DNA of 64,000 bases from DASYCK01 sp036500205 (GTDB lineage: Bacteria > Myxococcota_A > Polyangia > Fen-1088), in assembly GCA_036500205.1 (NCBI GenBank), contig DASYCK010000103.1, positions 3,255-67,254 of the forward strand, given 5' to 3'. The notes beneath the pieces are model-generated. The model had not been told where the DNA came from, did no database searches, and was given only the letters and a program-made list of their open reading frames with translations. Below, piece after piece: positions 50,150 to 58,787 of this stretch. Both the position numbers and the translations under genes were made by a program. Every line of letters begins with the position of its first letter. The stretch's first letter is position 1.

Positions 50150-51448
50150 CTAACGCATGTCCTGCAGCATCGAGCTCGTCACGGTGATGCTCTTGGCGTT
50201 CACGCCGACGGCCGAACCGACGTCAGTGACGCTTCCCGCGGAGACGTTGGTCCAGTGTCCGCCGCTGTTCCCCATCATCGTCGTGTCGGCGATGGTCAAC
50301 GTCCCCCCCATGTCGTTGCTGGTGAAGAAGAGGCCGCCGCCGAACGCCTTCACGCCCGCGCTGTTGTCGAGGATCGCGTCGCCACACAGGGTGACGTTCA
50401 CCGACGCGCCGTCGTTGTAGATGGCGCCGCCGTTGCCGCCCGAGCCCACCTCGTTCTGCCCGTTGTTGATGACGGAGCACATGCTGGCGTCATCGTTGTT
50501 CGCGCCGTTGCCGACGGCGCTGTTCCCCATGAACAGACTGTCGTAGATATTCAGCTCGGCGAACAGCCCACCCACCGCGCCGGCGTTGGCGGCGCTGTTG
50601 TTGGTGAAGGTGCTGCCCACGATCGTCGCGCCGTTCTTGCTGCCCAGGATGTAGATCGCGCCCCCGCCCGTGTCGGGCCCCAGCAGGGCGGCCTGGTTCC
50701 CCGTGAAGATCGCATCGATCACGGTGAGGTTGCCGTCGCGCATGAACAGAGCGCCCCCCTGGCCGTCATCGAACCCCTGCGAGCAGGGAGCGGGCGCCGT
50801 GGGAATGGCCTGGGTGCCCGTCATCTTGCCGTTGACGAGGGCGATGCGCTGGAGCGTGAGGCCCCGATCGTTGGCGCGAAAGTCCGCGCTGTTGAAGGAC
50901 ATGATCTGGACGGCCTCCCCGCCGTCGAGCGTGACCTTGCTCCCGCCGTCGAGCACGGTGTCCTTGGTGGTGACCAGATTCAACGTGGCGGTGACCGCGA
51001 TGGTGGCGGGAGCGGCGCCGCAGTCGAACGTGATGATTCCCGCCTTGGCCACGGCCGCCTGAAGCTGGGTGAAGGTGCAACTGGCCGCGGTGCCGGTCCC
51101 CACCACCGTCGTCGGGGTGGAGGTGTCGACGAGCTGTCCCTTCGTCGGCACGCCCGCCTTGCACGAGCCGTTCGGATTCCCCGCCGCGCCGATGGTGCCC
51201 CCGTCGAGGGACGCGATCACGCCGTCGGGATTGGTTGAGCCGAGCTCCGCCGAGCCCACGTCCATGGCCAGCGCGTCCGGCTGGACGAGATCGATCGTCG
51301 CATCCGGCGTCGTCACGTCGGACGGCGTACCAGCGTCCGTGACTGGCCCCGTATCCGGGGAGCCATCGCCCGCCGACGACGGTCGCGCGGCGGAGCCGCA
51401 ACCGAGCAAGACGAGAAGCGACCACGACAGGGCTGACGAGAAACGCAT
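50150..51448 (-). CDS. lipoprotein with right-handed beta-helix (pectate-lyase-like)
   Basis: 432 residues from the ATG at 51448; the open frame continues upstream only as a shadow. The lipobox is 'LLVLLGCG'. An Asp/Thr/Pro-rich linker (about 20-90) is followed by a parallel beta-helix made of short repeated turns: 'ATIAVTATLNLVTTKDTVLDGGSKVTLDGG', 'NLTVIDAIFTGNQAALLGPDTGGGAIYI', 'GATIVGSTFTNNSAANAGAVGG', 'GGLFFTSNDMGGTLTIADTTMMGNSGG'. This is the polymorphic-outer-membrane/choice-of-anchor type. No catalytic residues are obvious. Probable cell-surface adhesin or binding protein. Confidence 0.85.
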   Translation of the reverse strand: MRFSSALSWSLLVLLGCGSAARPSSAGDGSPDTGPVTDAGTPSDVTTPDATIDLVQPDALAMDVGSAELGSTNPDGVIASLDGGTIGAAGNPNGSCKAGVPTKGQLVDTSTPTTVVGTGTAASCTFTQLQAAVAKAGIITFDCGAAPATIAVTATLNLVTTKDTVLDGGSKVTLDGGEAVQIMSFNSADFRANDRGLTLQRIALVNGKMTGTQAIPTAPAPCSQGFDDGQGGALFMRDGNLTVIDAIFTGNQAALLGPDTGGGAIYILGSKNGATIVGSTFTNNSAANAGAVGGLFAELNIYDSLFMGNSAVGNGANNDDASMCSVINNGQNEVGSGGNGGAIYNDGASVNVTLCGDAILDNSAGVKAFGGGLFFTSNDMGGTLTIADTTMMGNSGGHWTNVSAGSVTDVGSAVGVNAKSITVTSSMLQDMR

Positions 51449-51646
51449 GCGACACCTCGAGGGGCTGGAGGGTCTGAACGGCTTGCCCATCCAGAATACG
51501 CCCTTCGCAGGGCCTGGCGAACGCCAATTCTCGAATCTCGCCTGATGCGTGCGTGGCCCTTCGACATGTCGGTCCTTCGCCTTCAGCGACGGGAACAACG
51601 ATCGTTTGCTTGACATCGGGGTACCGCCCGACGACATGTTTATGTC

Positions 51647-52579
51647 TTGGCCGTCTATCTCTTTGGTCTGGCGCTGTGCCTGATCCCACTCACGTTGGCG
51701 GTGGGCACTCTGCAGGCCGTGCACGGGCTCGCGCGCCGTCTGATGACACTGCGCAAGGCCACGTTCACCGTCTCCACGAGAACCGCGCGTCCCGGCGACA
51801 AGCTCGAAGCTCGCGCCCACGTGGTGCCGCGCGGCTCCCGCTCCATCACCGTGCACGCCCGCATCACCTGCACGATGTTCGACCACCGCAGTCACCGGCT
51901 CTACGAGAGCAGCCGGATCATGCGCCCCGCCCCCGGCGCGGCGCACGAATACGTCGCGGCGCTGATCTTGCCCGAATATGCCCTGCGCACGGGGCTCGTG
52001 GGCGACAACAGCCCCAACGCCAGCGCGACCGCGCGGCGCATGCTGGTGGTATGGACGATCGACTTCGAGGTGCGCGCCGCCGGTGGCACCGTGCTGCACG
52101 AGAGCTCGTGCGGGCTGGACGTGCCCCGCGGCCGGCGTCCCAAGACGCACCTGCGCCGGATGAGCCTGCTCGCCATCGACACGTTCTCGTCGATTCGCAA
52201 CGACATGCTGTTCAACTGGCTGGTGCACCTGGCGGCCTGTGACGGCGCCATCACCTCGGCCGAACGGCGCTTCTTGCACGATCTGCTGGAGGAGATGACG
52301 GGCATGTCGGCGAGCGGCGAGGCCGACGCGCGCATCGAGCTGGAGCTGCAGCGTCGCCTGGTCATCGATGACGTGTTCCTGCAGCGTTACGTTCCGCTGG
52401 AGGCGCGCCTCGAGTTCTATCGCGCGCTGTACACGCTGGCCCTGTGCGACGGCGCCCTTCACCAGCGCGAGCAGGATTTCCTGGCCGAGGCGCTGAAGGT
52501 CTTCCGCCTCACACCGAATGACGTCAAACCCGTGGAAGGAGAGGTGGCGGATGCGCCCCCGTCCGATCCGACTTCGTGA
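51647..52579 (+). CDS. membrane protein with TerB-like C-terminal domain
   Basis: 310 residues from a TTG at 51647, the only start after an in-frame stop at 51611. One N-terminal membrane helix ('VYLFGLALCLIPLTLAVGTLQAV') precedes a beta-rich, arrestin-like part ('ATFTVSTRTARPGDKLEARAHVVPRGSRSITVHARITCT'). The C-terminal ~130 residues are a TerB/DjlA-like helical bundle with the repeated acidic signature 'LAACDGAITSAERRFLHDLL' and 'LALCDGALHQREQDFLAEAL'. The protein is inferred to act at the membrane. It overlaps the following membrane protein gene by 29 bp, so they are likely co-translated. Confidence 0.78.
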   Translation: MAVYLFGLALCLIPLTLAVGTLQAVHGLARRLMTLRKATFTVSTRTARPGDKLEARAHVVPRGSRSITVHARITCTMFDHRSHRLYESSRIMRPAPGAAHEYVAALILPEYALRTGLVGDNSPNASATARRMLVVWTIDFEVRAAGGTVLHESSCGLDVPRGRRPKTHLRRMSLLAIDTFSSIRNDMLFNWLVHLAACDGAITSAERRFLHDLLEEMTGMSASGEADARIELELQRRLVIDDVFLQRYVPLEARLEFYRALYTLALCDGALHQREQDFLAEALKVFRLTPNDVKPVEGEVADAPPSDPTS

Positions 52580-53771
52580 TCTCGGCCGCTCGCCGGCGGT
52601 GGTGATCGCCGTGGTGCTGTCGGCACCCGCGCCACTGTGGGCCCACGAGCGCTGGGTGATGCACGCCTTCAAGCCGTTCAACCGCGACTACTTCCGCTCG
52701 ATGAGCGGGGAGGTGCTGCACCTCTCGCTGCTGGCGGCGGCGGCCGTCGCCGTGATCATCGGCCTCTGGTACCTGGGCGCCACAGTATTGCTCGATCGAC
52801 TGACGCCGACCTCCGTCGAGAAGCAGCTGGAACGGGAGCAGCGTGGCTCCCTGCTGCGACCGCTCGGGGCGCTGCTGCGCTTCTTCCTCGATGGCTACAT
52901 GCCGTCGTCGGGGATGGCGCGCGCCGAGCGAATATCGGTGCTGGTGTTCGCCCGGCTCCCCGGGCTGGTGTTCCTGCTGGGCGCGGCCGAGAGCTGGGTG
53001 GTGATGCCCAGCTTCCCGGTGGTGGGACAGCTGGGGCTGGTGCTACGAACGCTGGAGGTGGTGGTCGGCCTGTGGATCCTGTCGGGCTGGGGACAGGTCT
53101 GGCTGGGGGGCGTGCTGATGGCCGTCTTCACAGGCCTTTGCGCCGGCTACGGCCTCGCCGCCGTCGACGCCATCCCGGTGCTGGCCAGCGCATTCTTCTA
53201 TCTGTTCTCGCGACGAGGGATCGCCCTCAACGCCCAGCAGGTGGCGGGTATCCGCTTCGGCCTCGGGGTCGGCTTCTTTCTGCTCGGCCTCGTCAACAAG
53301 ATCTACGACGCCGAGCTGTTCATTGGCGTGGGCGACAGCTACCCGTATCTGGTGACCGGGCCGCAGAAGATGATCCCCTGGCTGACCCGGGAATCCTGGT
53401 CTTTCACCACGGCGCTCGGCGAGATGACCTTTGGCCTGCTCCTGCTCCTCGGAGTCTTCAGCCGACTGACGTCGCTGGCCCTGGCGCTGATCTTCGCGAA
53501 CTTCATCCTGGTGTTCGGGTGGGCGGAGATCGTTCACCTGTATCCCATCGCCGGCTTCGCGGTGCTGTTCTTTCACGCCTCGCCGGGCACCGCCCTCGAC
53601 GGCATCCTGTTTCGCACGCACGTACGGGCCTGGCGGGCCATGGGGTACCGCACGTCGTTCCTGCTCTATCGGGCGGCTGTGGTCGTCGTCGCGGTGACGA
53701 CGGGGGGCCTGTTGCTGTTCGCGCCGCTGTACCTGGCCGTGCAATTGGTGCCGCGCGTGTTCGGGCACTGA
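52551..53771 (+). CDS. polytopic membrane protein with DoxX-like half
   Basis: 406 residues from the ATG at 52551, preceded by GGAGAGG. About ten hydrophobic helices. After a signal-like first helix ('PAVVIAVVLSAPAPLWAHERWVMHAF') there are helices with short loops. The second half ('QVAGIRFGLGVGFFLLGLVNKIYDAELFIGVG', 'TALGEMTFGLLLLLGVFSRLTSLALALIFANFILVFGWAEIVHLYPIAGFAVLFF') resembles DoxX/SURF4-type proteins. Function unknown; it shares an overlapping start with the TerB-like gene. Confidence 0.78.
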   Translation: MRPRPIRLRDLGRSPAVVIAVVLSAPAPLWAHERWVMHAFKPFNRDYFRSMSGEVLHLSLLAAAAVAVIIGLWYLGATVLLDRLTPTSVEKQLEREQRGSLLRPLGALLRFFLDGYMPSSGMARAERISVLVFARLPGLVFLLGAAESWVVMPSFPVVGQLGLVLRTLEVVVGLWILSGWGQVWLGGVLMAVFTGLCAGYGLAAVDAIPVLASAFFYLFSRRGIALNAQQVAGIRFGLGVGFFLLGLVNKIYDAELFIGVGDSYPYLVTGPQKMIPWLTRESWSFTTALGEMTFGLLLLLGVFSRLTSLALALIFANFILVFGWAEIVHLYPIAGFAVLFFHASPGTALDGILFRTHVRAWRAMGYRTSFLLYRAAVVVVAVTTGGLLLFAPLYLAVQLVPRVFGH

Positions 53772-53979
53772 GCCAGCCGCGATCGAGCGCGCGACGCGGG
53801 CCGGCGTCGGCGGTTGAGCGTCGGAGAGCGCTGGCGGCACTTCCGGATTCGCGCGGATGCCCCTACACTTCAACAAACAGGGAAAAAGCCGATACAACGG
53901 CCCGCCCGATGACCAGATTGGTGGTCGAGCTGATTCGCATCGTGTCCAGCTGTCAGCGGGCCATCGAAAGGTCGTCGTC

Positions 53980-55206
53980 ATGAAAACGTCCTGCTGCGAT
54001 AGAAGAAGCGCGTTCAAGGTCGGGCAGATCGTCTTTCTCGCTGCCTTGATGGCTCCCCCGGGCTGCGGCTCGACGGGTGGTAAGGACGGAAGCGGTGGGA
54101 CCGTCGGTAGCGGGGGCACCCAGGCAGGCACCGGTGGGAGCACAGGTTCGGGCGGCGCTGTTTCAGGCACGGGCGGTGCCGTTCCGGGAACGGGCGGCGT
54201 GACCGTCGGATCGGGCGGAGGGGGCGGCGCGGTCGGGACGGGAGGGCGTCTCGGGGCAACAGGCGGCGCGGCGGCAGGCACAGGCGGCGCGGCAGCGGGC
54301 GGCGCCGGCGGCCGGGCTGCCGGTACCGGGGGCGTCGGGACGGGCGGTCGGGCCGCGGGCACAGGCGGAAGGCCAGCGGGCACGGGCGGCGTGGGCACCG
54401 GCGGTGCGTCTGGTGGCCGTGGTGGCTCATCGGGGGGCGCCACGGGCACGGGCGGCGCGACGAGCATGGGCGGCGCCAGCGGCGGCACTCACAGCGCCGG
54501 CTGTGGCATGTCGCAGTCGGGCACCAGCACGTACGTCCACGCGACCATCACGGTCGGTGGGACGTCGCGAGACTATTTCATCTACGTTCCCAAGACCTAT
54601 TCCGCGAGCCGGGCCTATCCGCTGATCTTTCGGTGGCACGGGTCGGGCGGAGACGGAACCAGTGGCGGGCTCGAGATCGAAGCGGCCTCGAAGGAAGACG
54701 CGATCATCGCCTCACCGAGCGGCCTCAACGGCACCTGGAGCCTGTCGCAGACGGGCGTCGATGTCGCGCTATTCGACGCGCTGTTGACCGACCTCTCGGG
54801 GCGGTACTGCGTCGACACGAGCCGGGTCTTCAGTTACGGCTTCAGCACGGGCGGCGGCTTCACCAACTTGCTGGGATGCGTGCGCAGCAACGTGCTTAGG
54901 GCGGTCGCCCCCGTCGAGGGGACCGCTCCGCTGAAAACGTGCGGAGGCCCGATGGCGGCCTGGATAACCCAGAGTCCCGACGACACGGTGGTCACCCCGG
55001 CACAGGGCGCCGCGGCCCGCGACCTCTTCCTGTCGCTGGACGGGTGCGGCACCACCACGACGGCGGTGACCCCATCTCCATGTGTCCGCTACCAGGGCTG
55101 CCAGACGGGAGTCCCCGTCGATTGGTGCCTGACCTCCGGACCTCATTCGCCCCAGGGGGACTTCACCGGACCTGGTGCCTGGGCGTTCTTCAACGCGCTC
55201 CCCTAA
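53980..55206 (+). CDS. PHB-depolymerase-like esterase lipoprotein with Gly-rich linker
   Basis: 408 residues from the ATG at 53980. The lipobox is 'LMAPPGCG'. A spacer of about 135 residues is built from GTGG, GSGG and GGAA units (54085-54490). The catalytic domain has 'DYFIYVPKTYSASRAYPLIFRWHGSGG' (oxyanion region), nucleophile Ser in 'GFSTGGGFTN' (GxSxG), Asp in 'QSPDDTVV' and His in 'TSGPHSPQGDF'. This is the esterase_phb/CE1-like alpha/beta hydrolase pattern used on PHB, feruloyl esters or acetylated xylan. The long Gly spacer should hold the enzyme away from the outer membrane. Confidence 0.9.
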   Translation: MKTSCCDRRSAFKVGQIVFLAALMAPPGCGSTGGKDGSGGTVGSGGTQAGTGGSTGSGGAVSGTGGAVPGTGGVTVGSGGGGGAVGTGGRLGATGGAAAGTGGAAAGGAGGRAAGTGGVGTGGRAAGTGGRPAGTGGVGTGGASGGRGGSSGGATGTGGATSMGGASGGTHSAGCGMSQSGTSTYVHATITVGGTSRDYFIYVPKTYSASRAYPLIFRWHGSGGDGTSGGLEIEAASKEDAIIASPSGLNGTWSLSQTGVDVALFDALLTDLSGRYCVDTSRVFSYGFSTGGGFTNLLGCVRSNVLRAVAPVEGTAPLKTCGGPMAAWITQSPDDTVVTPAQGAAARDLFLSLDGCGTTTTAVTPSPCVRYQGCQTGVPVDWCLTSGPHSPQGDFTGPGAWAFFNALP

Positions 55207-55265
55207 CCGAAAGGCAAGCGGTCGCGATTGTCGCGCGCGCCGTGCCTTGCTAAGACCGCCCCTGC

Positions 55266-56009
55266 TTGAGCAAGACGCGGCTGGCACTGAAGCAGGTGGT
55301 ACGGCGATATGTTCCGCTGCCCCTGCTACGACAGGCCCTGACCTGGCGCTCGAGGTGGTTCGCGCGGCGCCACCACCCCACTCCTGCCCGGGAGGTCTTC
55401 TCGGAGATCTACGCGAAGAACCTGTGGGGTGGCCGCGAATCGGTGTCGGGCCCGGGCTCGGCGATGGCTGCGACGCGGAACGTTCGCGCCGCCCTGGCTC
55501 GGCTGGTCCGGCAGTACGGCGTCCGCTCGATGCTGGATGCCCCCTGCGGTGATTTCAACTGGATGCAGACGGTCGACCTGGCCGGCATCGCGTACGTGGG
55601 CGGCGACATCGTGACCGCTCTGGTCGAGGACGTCTCCCGGCGCTTCGGCGGTGTCGACAGGCGGTTCGTTCAAGTGGATCTGACCGGCGATCGTTTGCCC
55701 TCCGTCGATTTGATATTTTGCCGCGACTGCTTCATTCACTTGCCCTTCAAATCGATCCACGAAGCGCTCGCCAATTTTTTGCGCTCGGACGCCAAGTACA
55801 TTCTGTTGACGACGTTTACGAATCATCCCATCAACTTCGACACCACGTCCGGGGGCATGCGCGCACTCGATCTTTGCGCGTGGCCGTTCAATTTCCCGGA
55901 GCCGATCGAATTGATTCCGGAGGAGCACGTCGGCCCGCCCAGTGAACCGCGCAAGCACATGGGCCTGTGGTCCATGGAATCATTGCGACCCTTGCTGCGC
56001 GGTCGCTGA
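55266..56009 (+). CDS. SAM-dependent methyltransferase
   Basis: 247 residues from a TTG at 55266 (weak ribosome site; the exact start is unsure). Motif I of a class I methyltransferase is 'SMLDAPCGDFNWMQTV', with the acidic end of strand 2 in 'YVGGDIV' and motif IV in 'DLIFCRDCFIHLPFKSIHEALANFLRSDAKYILLTTF'. The ending 'NFPEPIELIPEEH' and the order of motifs resemble sugar or glycan O-methyltransferases. No signal peptide. It stands between two lipoprotein genes, and nothing around it indicates the substrate. Confidence 0.87.
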   Translation: MSKTRLALKQVVRRYVPLPLLRQALTWRSRWFARRHHPTPAREVFSEIYAKNLWGGRESVSGPGSAMAATRNVRAALARLVRQYGVRSMLDAPCGDFNWMQTVDLAGIAYVGGDIVTALVEDVSRRFGGVDRRFVQVDLTGDRLPSVDLIFCRDCFIHLPFKSIHEALANFLRSDAKYILLTTFTNHPINFDTTSGGMRALDLCAWPFNFPEPIELIPEEHVGPPSEPRKHMGLWSMESLRPLLRGR

Positions 56010-56628
56010 CTCGTCGACCAGACCAGTCGGCGCGCCGGTGGTAACTGGCGAGCTCGGAATTCAATCGCGGCTGCGAGCACAGCCTTGCCCTGGCGCAGCC
56101 AGCACCGCGTCGACGCGCGGGATACACAACAGACACTACGTGATCGACCGAGGCTCGCCCAAAAGCTACACAGAAGACACTAGGTGTGACTGCTTATTGG
56201 TGAGGAACCGACGAAATTTTTTCGAAACATCGACATTGGCGCCTTGACCAAAATCGACTCTTCGAGCACTTTGGTTATCTCGCAATCCACCGATGGCGGA
56301 TCGCGAAGCAATTAGGTGGCCCGGCGCGCCCCGATTACTAAGTTCCTGTTCGGCGTGCCACGCCTACATTACGCAGGTCTCGGCGACAAGTAGTTCGCTT
56401 CAGTCGTTTCGACGGCCGACTCATTAGCGTTCGCGAATTTCCCACACCGCGCGACGCGCTTCATTTCAGCAGGCCTGCGCCGTCCGACATCCGGGTGGCG
56501 ATCACTGCGTGAAGCTCGCTGCCAGTGTCGGTTTCGATCGCACCCTGGACCACCGCATGGGGTCCAGGCCCTAAGCAGTGGCTCCCATGGTTTCCCCCAA
56601 ACACTTCCACGACGGAAGAGGAGTACGA
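56010..56628. other. gene-free stretch of lower G+C
   Basis: No open frame here is supported in 619 bp. The part from about 56150 to 56480 is visibly less G+C-rich than its flanks and has stops in all frames. I see no transposase remnant, terminal repeat, tRNA or large hairpin. It may be a decayed insertion. The GAAGAGGAG ribosome site of the next gene is at its right end. Confidence 0.55.
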
Positions 56629-58581
56629 ATGATCAAGCACATCTCGCTCTCGGTATTGTTGTGTTCAACGTTGTCAATTCTCGGGTGTGGCGACGGCTCC
56701 ACCGAGCAGCAGCAACTCGATTCGACTGACAGTGAAGCGGCCCTCGCCCGCACCAGACGGCATGGCTCCGGTGGTGTGGTGGGGACCGGTGGCACGGTCG
56801 CCAGCGGCGGCGCGGTAGGAACCGGCGGACAGGTGGTCTCGTCGGGAGGAACCACCAGCACGGGAGGCGCTGTCGGTTCGGGCAGCACGGGCGGGTTCAC
56901 CGGCACCGTCAATTCCTCGCTGGTCCTGCACGTGACGGCCAGCCGAACCTCGTGCAAGGCACCTTGCGCGGTCTCCTTCGACGCGACGCCGTCCACGGGG
57001 TTGAGCAACAACAACGACTACACGGGAGCCTCGTGGATGTGGGACTTCGATTCGACCGGCAAGAACGGCGGCGGCGAGCCCCACAAGACGAGCATCGGCT
57101 TTCTCTCGGCGCACACCTACGACGTCCCCGGGACGTACACGGCCGCCGTCTCGGTCAAGGACCTGTCGGGCGCCACGACGTCGTCGACGGTCACCATCAC
57201 CGTATCGGCGATGACCGGGACGACCTACTACGTGTCGGCGGCGGGCGGCGGCTCGACCTGCTCGACGGCGGCGCCCTGCTCACTGACCACGGGACTCACC
57301 CACGCGGCGGCGAACAACTCCGTGCTGCTCAGGCGGGGCGATACCTTCACGGTCTCCACGGCGTTCTCCTTCTCGATGGCGGGACCGTTCGTCTTCGGCT
57401 CGTACTCGGACCCGGCCGCGCCGTCGTCCGCCGCTCCCGTGCTGAAGATGAACGTCGGCTCGAACTGGATCGGAAACGTCAACAACAGCTCGGACGTGCG
57501 CATCACCGATCTCCACTTCGTGGCAGGAACGGGCGTGACGCAGGGCTGGCAGGTCATCGGCTCCACCAACGCGCTGTTTGAGCGCGTCGAGCAGGAGCAG
57601 ATCGGTGAGCCATCGGCGGGCGGGATCAACTTCCTGGTCGAGGACATCAGCGACTATACGTTCTTCACCGACTCGCACTTTCACGACTTCGTCGACCTTG
57701 GGATCTATGCCGACCGCTCGCAGCACCTCTCTGTCGTCGGCGTGACCATCGACCGCTACTCGGGCGGGGACCACGGCATCCGCGTTCAGGGTGGCAACCC
57801 CCAGACCACCGCTGGCACGGCCCGCCACACGTTCATTGGCTACTCCAGCTTCACCCCCCTGCTCAACGGCGGAAGCTTCGATTGCTTCTGCTTCCGAGGG
57901 GACAACACCGACGCCGTCGCGGTCGGCAATCAGTGCACTTCGACGATCTCCGCGACGCCGCAAAACAGCATGTACACCGAGCACATCAGCAACGTGCTGT
58001 TCGACTCGAACACGACCAACATCCAGGGAACGGGCACCAGCACCGGCATCGCCATCACCGCCCAGCACGTGTACGTGCGTAACAACATCATCATCAACGC
58101 GGACACGGCCATCAACGTGTCGGGACATCCGATGTTGCCGTCCAATTACGTGGATCAGGTCTATGTCTACAACAACACGGCCTATGGCCAGGGCTCGTAT
58201 GCGGGGACCGGCACGCATCAGGTCATCTTCCTGGCGCACGGCGCTGTTGCCCCGACGACGGGCACCGTGACGGTCAGGGACAACATCTGGGAGACGACCA
58301 GCACCGCGAACAATTCGATGTTCGCGCAAGAGACCGGAAACGGCACCATCGCCAGCGACCACAACCTGTGGTTCGCTCCGAACACGACGCTGTCGGGCGC
58401 AAACCCTGGCACCAGCGCCATGAACACCAACCCGATGTTCCAGTCGACGAAGGTAACCGACTCGAACGGCTTCTGGCTGCAGTCCAACAGCCCGGCCATC
58501 GGCTCCGGCGCCTCGACGGCGATGTGGCTGAACAAGAACGCGGCGACGCGAAGCTCGGCCTGGAACATGGGCGCGTTCTAA
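56629..58581 (+). CDS. lipoprotein with PKD domain and right-handed beta-helix
   Basis: 650 residues from the ATG at 56629, which has GAAGAGGAG upstream. The lipobox is 'LSILGCG'. A short Gly/Thr spacer leads to a PKD domain (about 105-200: 'SCKAPCAVSFDATPSTG', 'SWMWDFDSTG', 'HTYDVPGTYTAAVSVKD'). The rest is a parallel beta-helix with a clear 'right-handed parallel beta-helix' pattern ('SSDVRITDLHFVAGTGVTQGW', 'SQHLSVVGVTIDRYSGGDHGIRV', 'HVYVRNNIIINADTAINVSG', 'GTVTVRDNIWETTST'). Likely a surface protein that binds or degrades polysaccharide. The catalytic site cannot be assigned by eye. Confidence 0.88.
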   Translation: MIKHISLSVLLCSTLSILGCGDGSTEQQQLDSTDSEAALARTRRHGSGGVVGTGGTVASGGAVGTGGQVVSSGGTTSTGGAVGSGSTGGFTGTVNSSLVLHVTASRTSCKAPCAVSFDATPSTGLSNNNDYTGASWMWDFDSTGKNGGGEPHKTSIGFLSAHTYDVPGTYTAAVSVKDLSGATTSSTVTITVSAMTGTTYYVSAAGGGSTCSTAAPCSLTTGLTHAAANNSVLLRRGDTFTVSTAFSFSMAGPFVFGSYSDPAAPSSAAPVLKMNVGSNWIGNVNNSSDVRITDLHFVAGTGVTQGWQVIGSTNALFERVEQEQIGEPSAGGINFLVEDISDYTFFTDSHFHDFVDLGIYADRSQHLSVVGVTIDRYSGGDHGIRVQGGNPQTTAGTARHTFIGYSSFTPLLNGGSFDCFCFRGDNTDAVAVGNQCTSTISATPQNSMYTEHISNVLFDSNTTNIQGTGTSTGIAITAQHVYVRNNIIINADTAINVSGHPMLPSNYVDQVYVYNNTAYGQGSYAGTGTHQVIFLAHGAVAPTTGTVTVRDNIWETTSTANNSMFAQETGNGTIASDHNLWFAPNTTLSGANPGTSAMNTNPMFQSTKVTDSNGFWLQSNSPAIGSGASTAMWLNKNAATRSSAWNMGAF

Positions 58582-58627
58582 CGGGCCTCGGTCCTCGACC
58601 GAACATGGTCTGTTGAGCGCCTGACCC

Positions 58628-58693
58628 GGGGCGGCGGAGGGGCAGCGGTGGTGATCCGTCGAATCGGACACCGCCCGGCCCCGCCGCCGCCCC
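58628..58693. terminator. long G+C hairpin followed by a T-rich tail
   Basis: GGGGCGGCGG (58628-58637) can pair with CCGCCGCCCC (58684-58693), which is followed by TTTCTTC. The hairpin begins 46 bp after the stop of the beta-helix lipoprotein and before the acetamidase gene. It looks like an intrinsic-type terminator with a large loop. Confidence 0.5.
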
Positions 58694-58787
58694 TTTCTTC
58701 GTTCCCGGGCCGCCCGTCACGACATCGTTTACCTGGTCTTGGCGGTCCCGAAATTTCCCCGTGATACGGGACGTGTACGTTCCGTTC

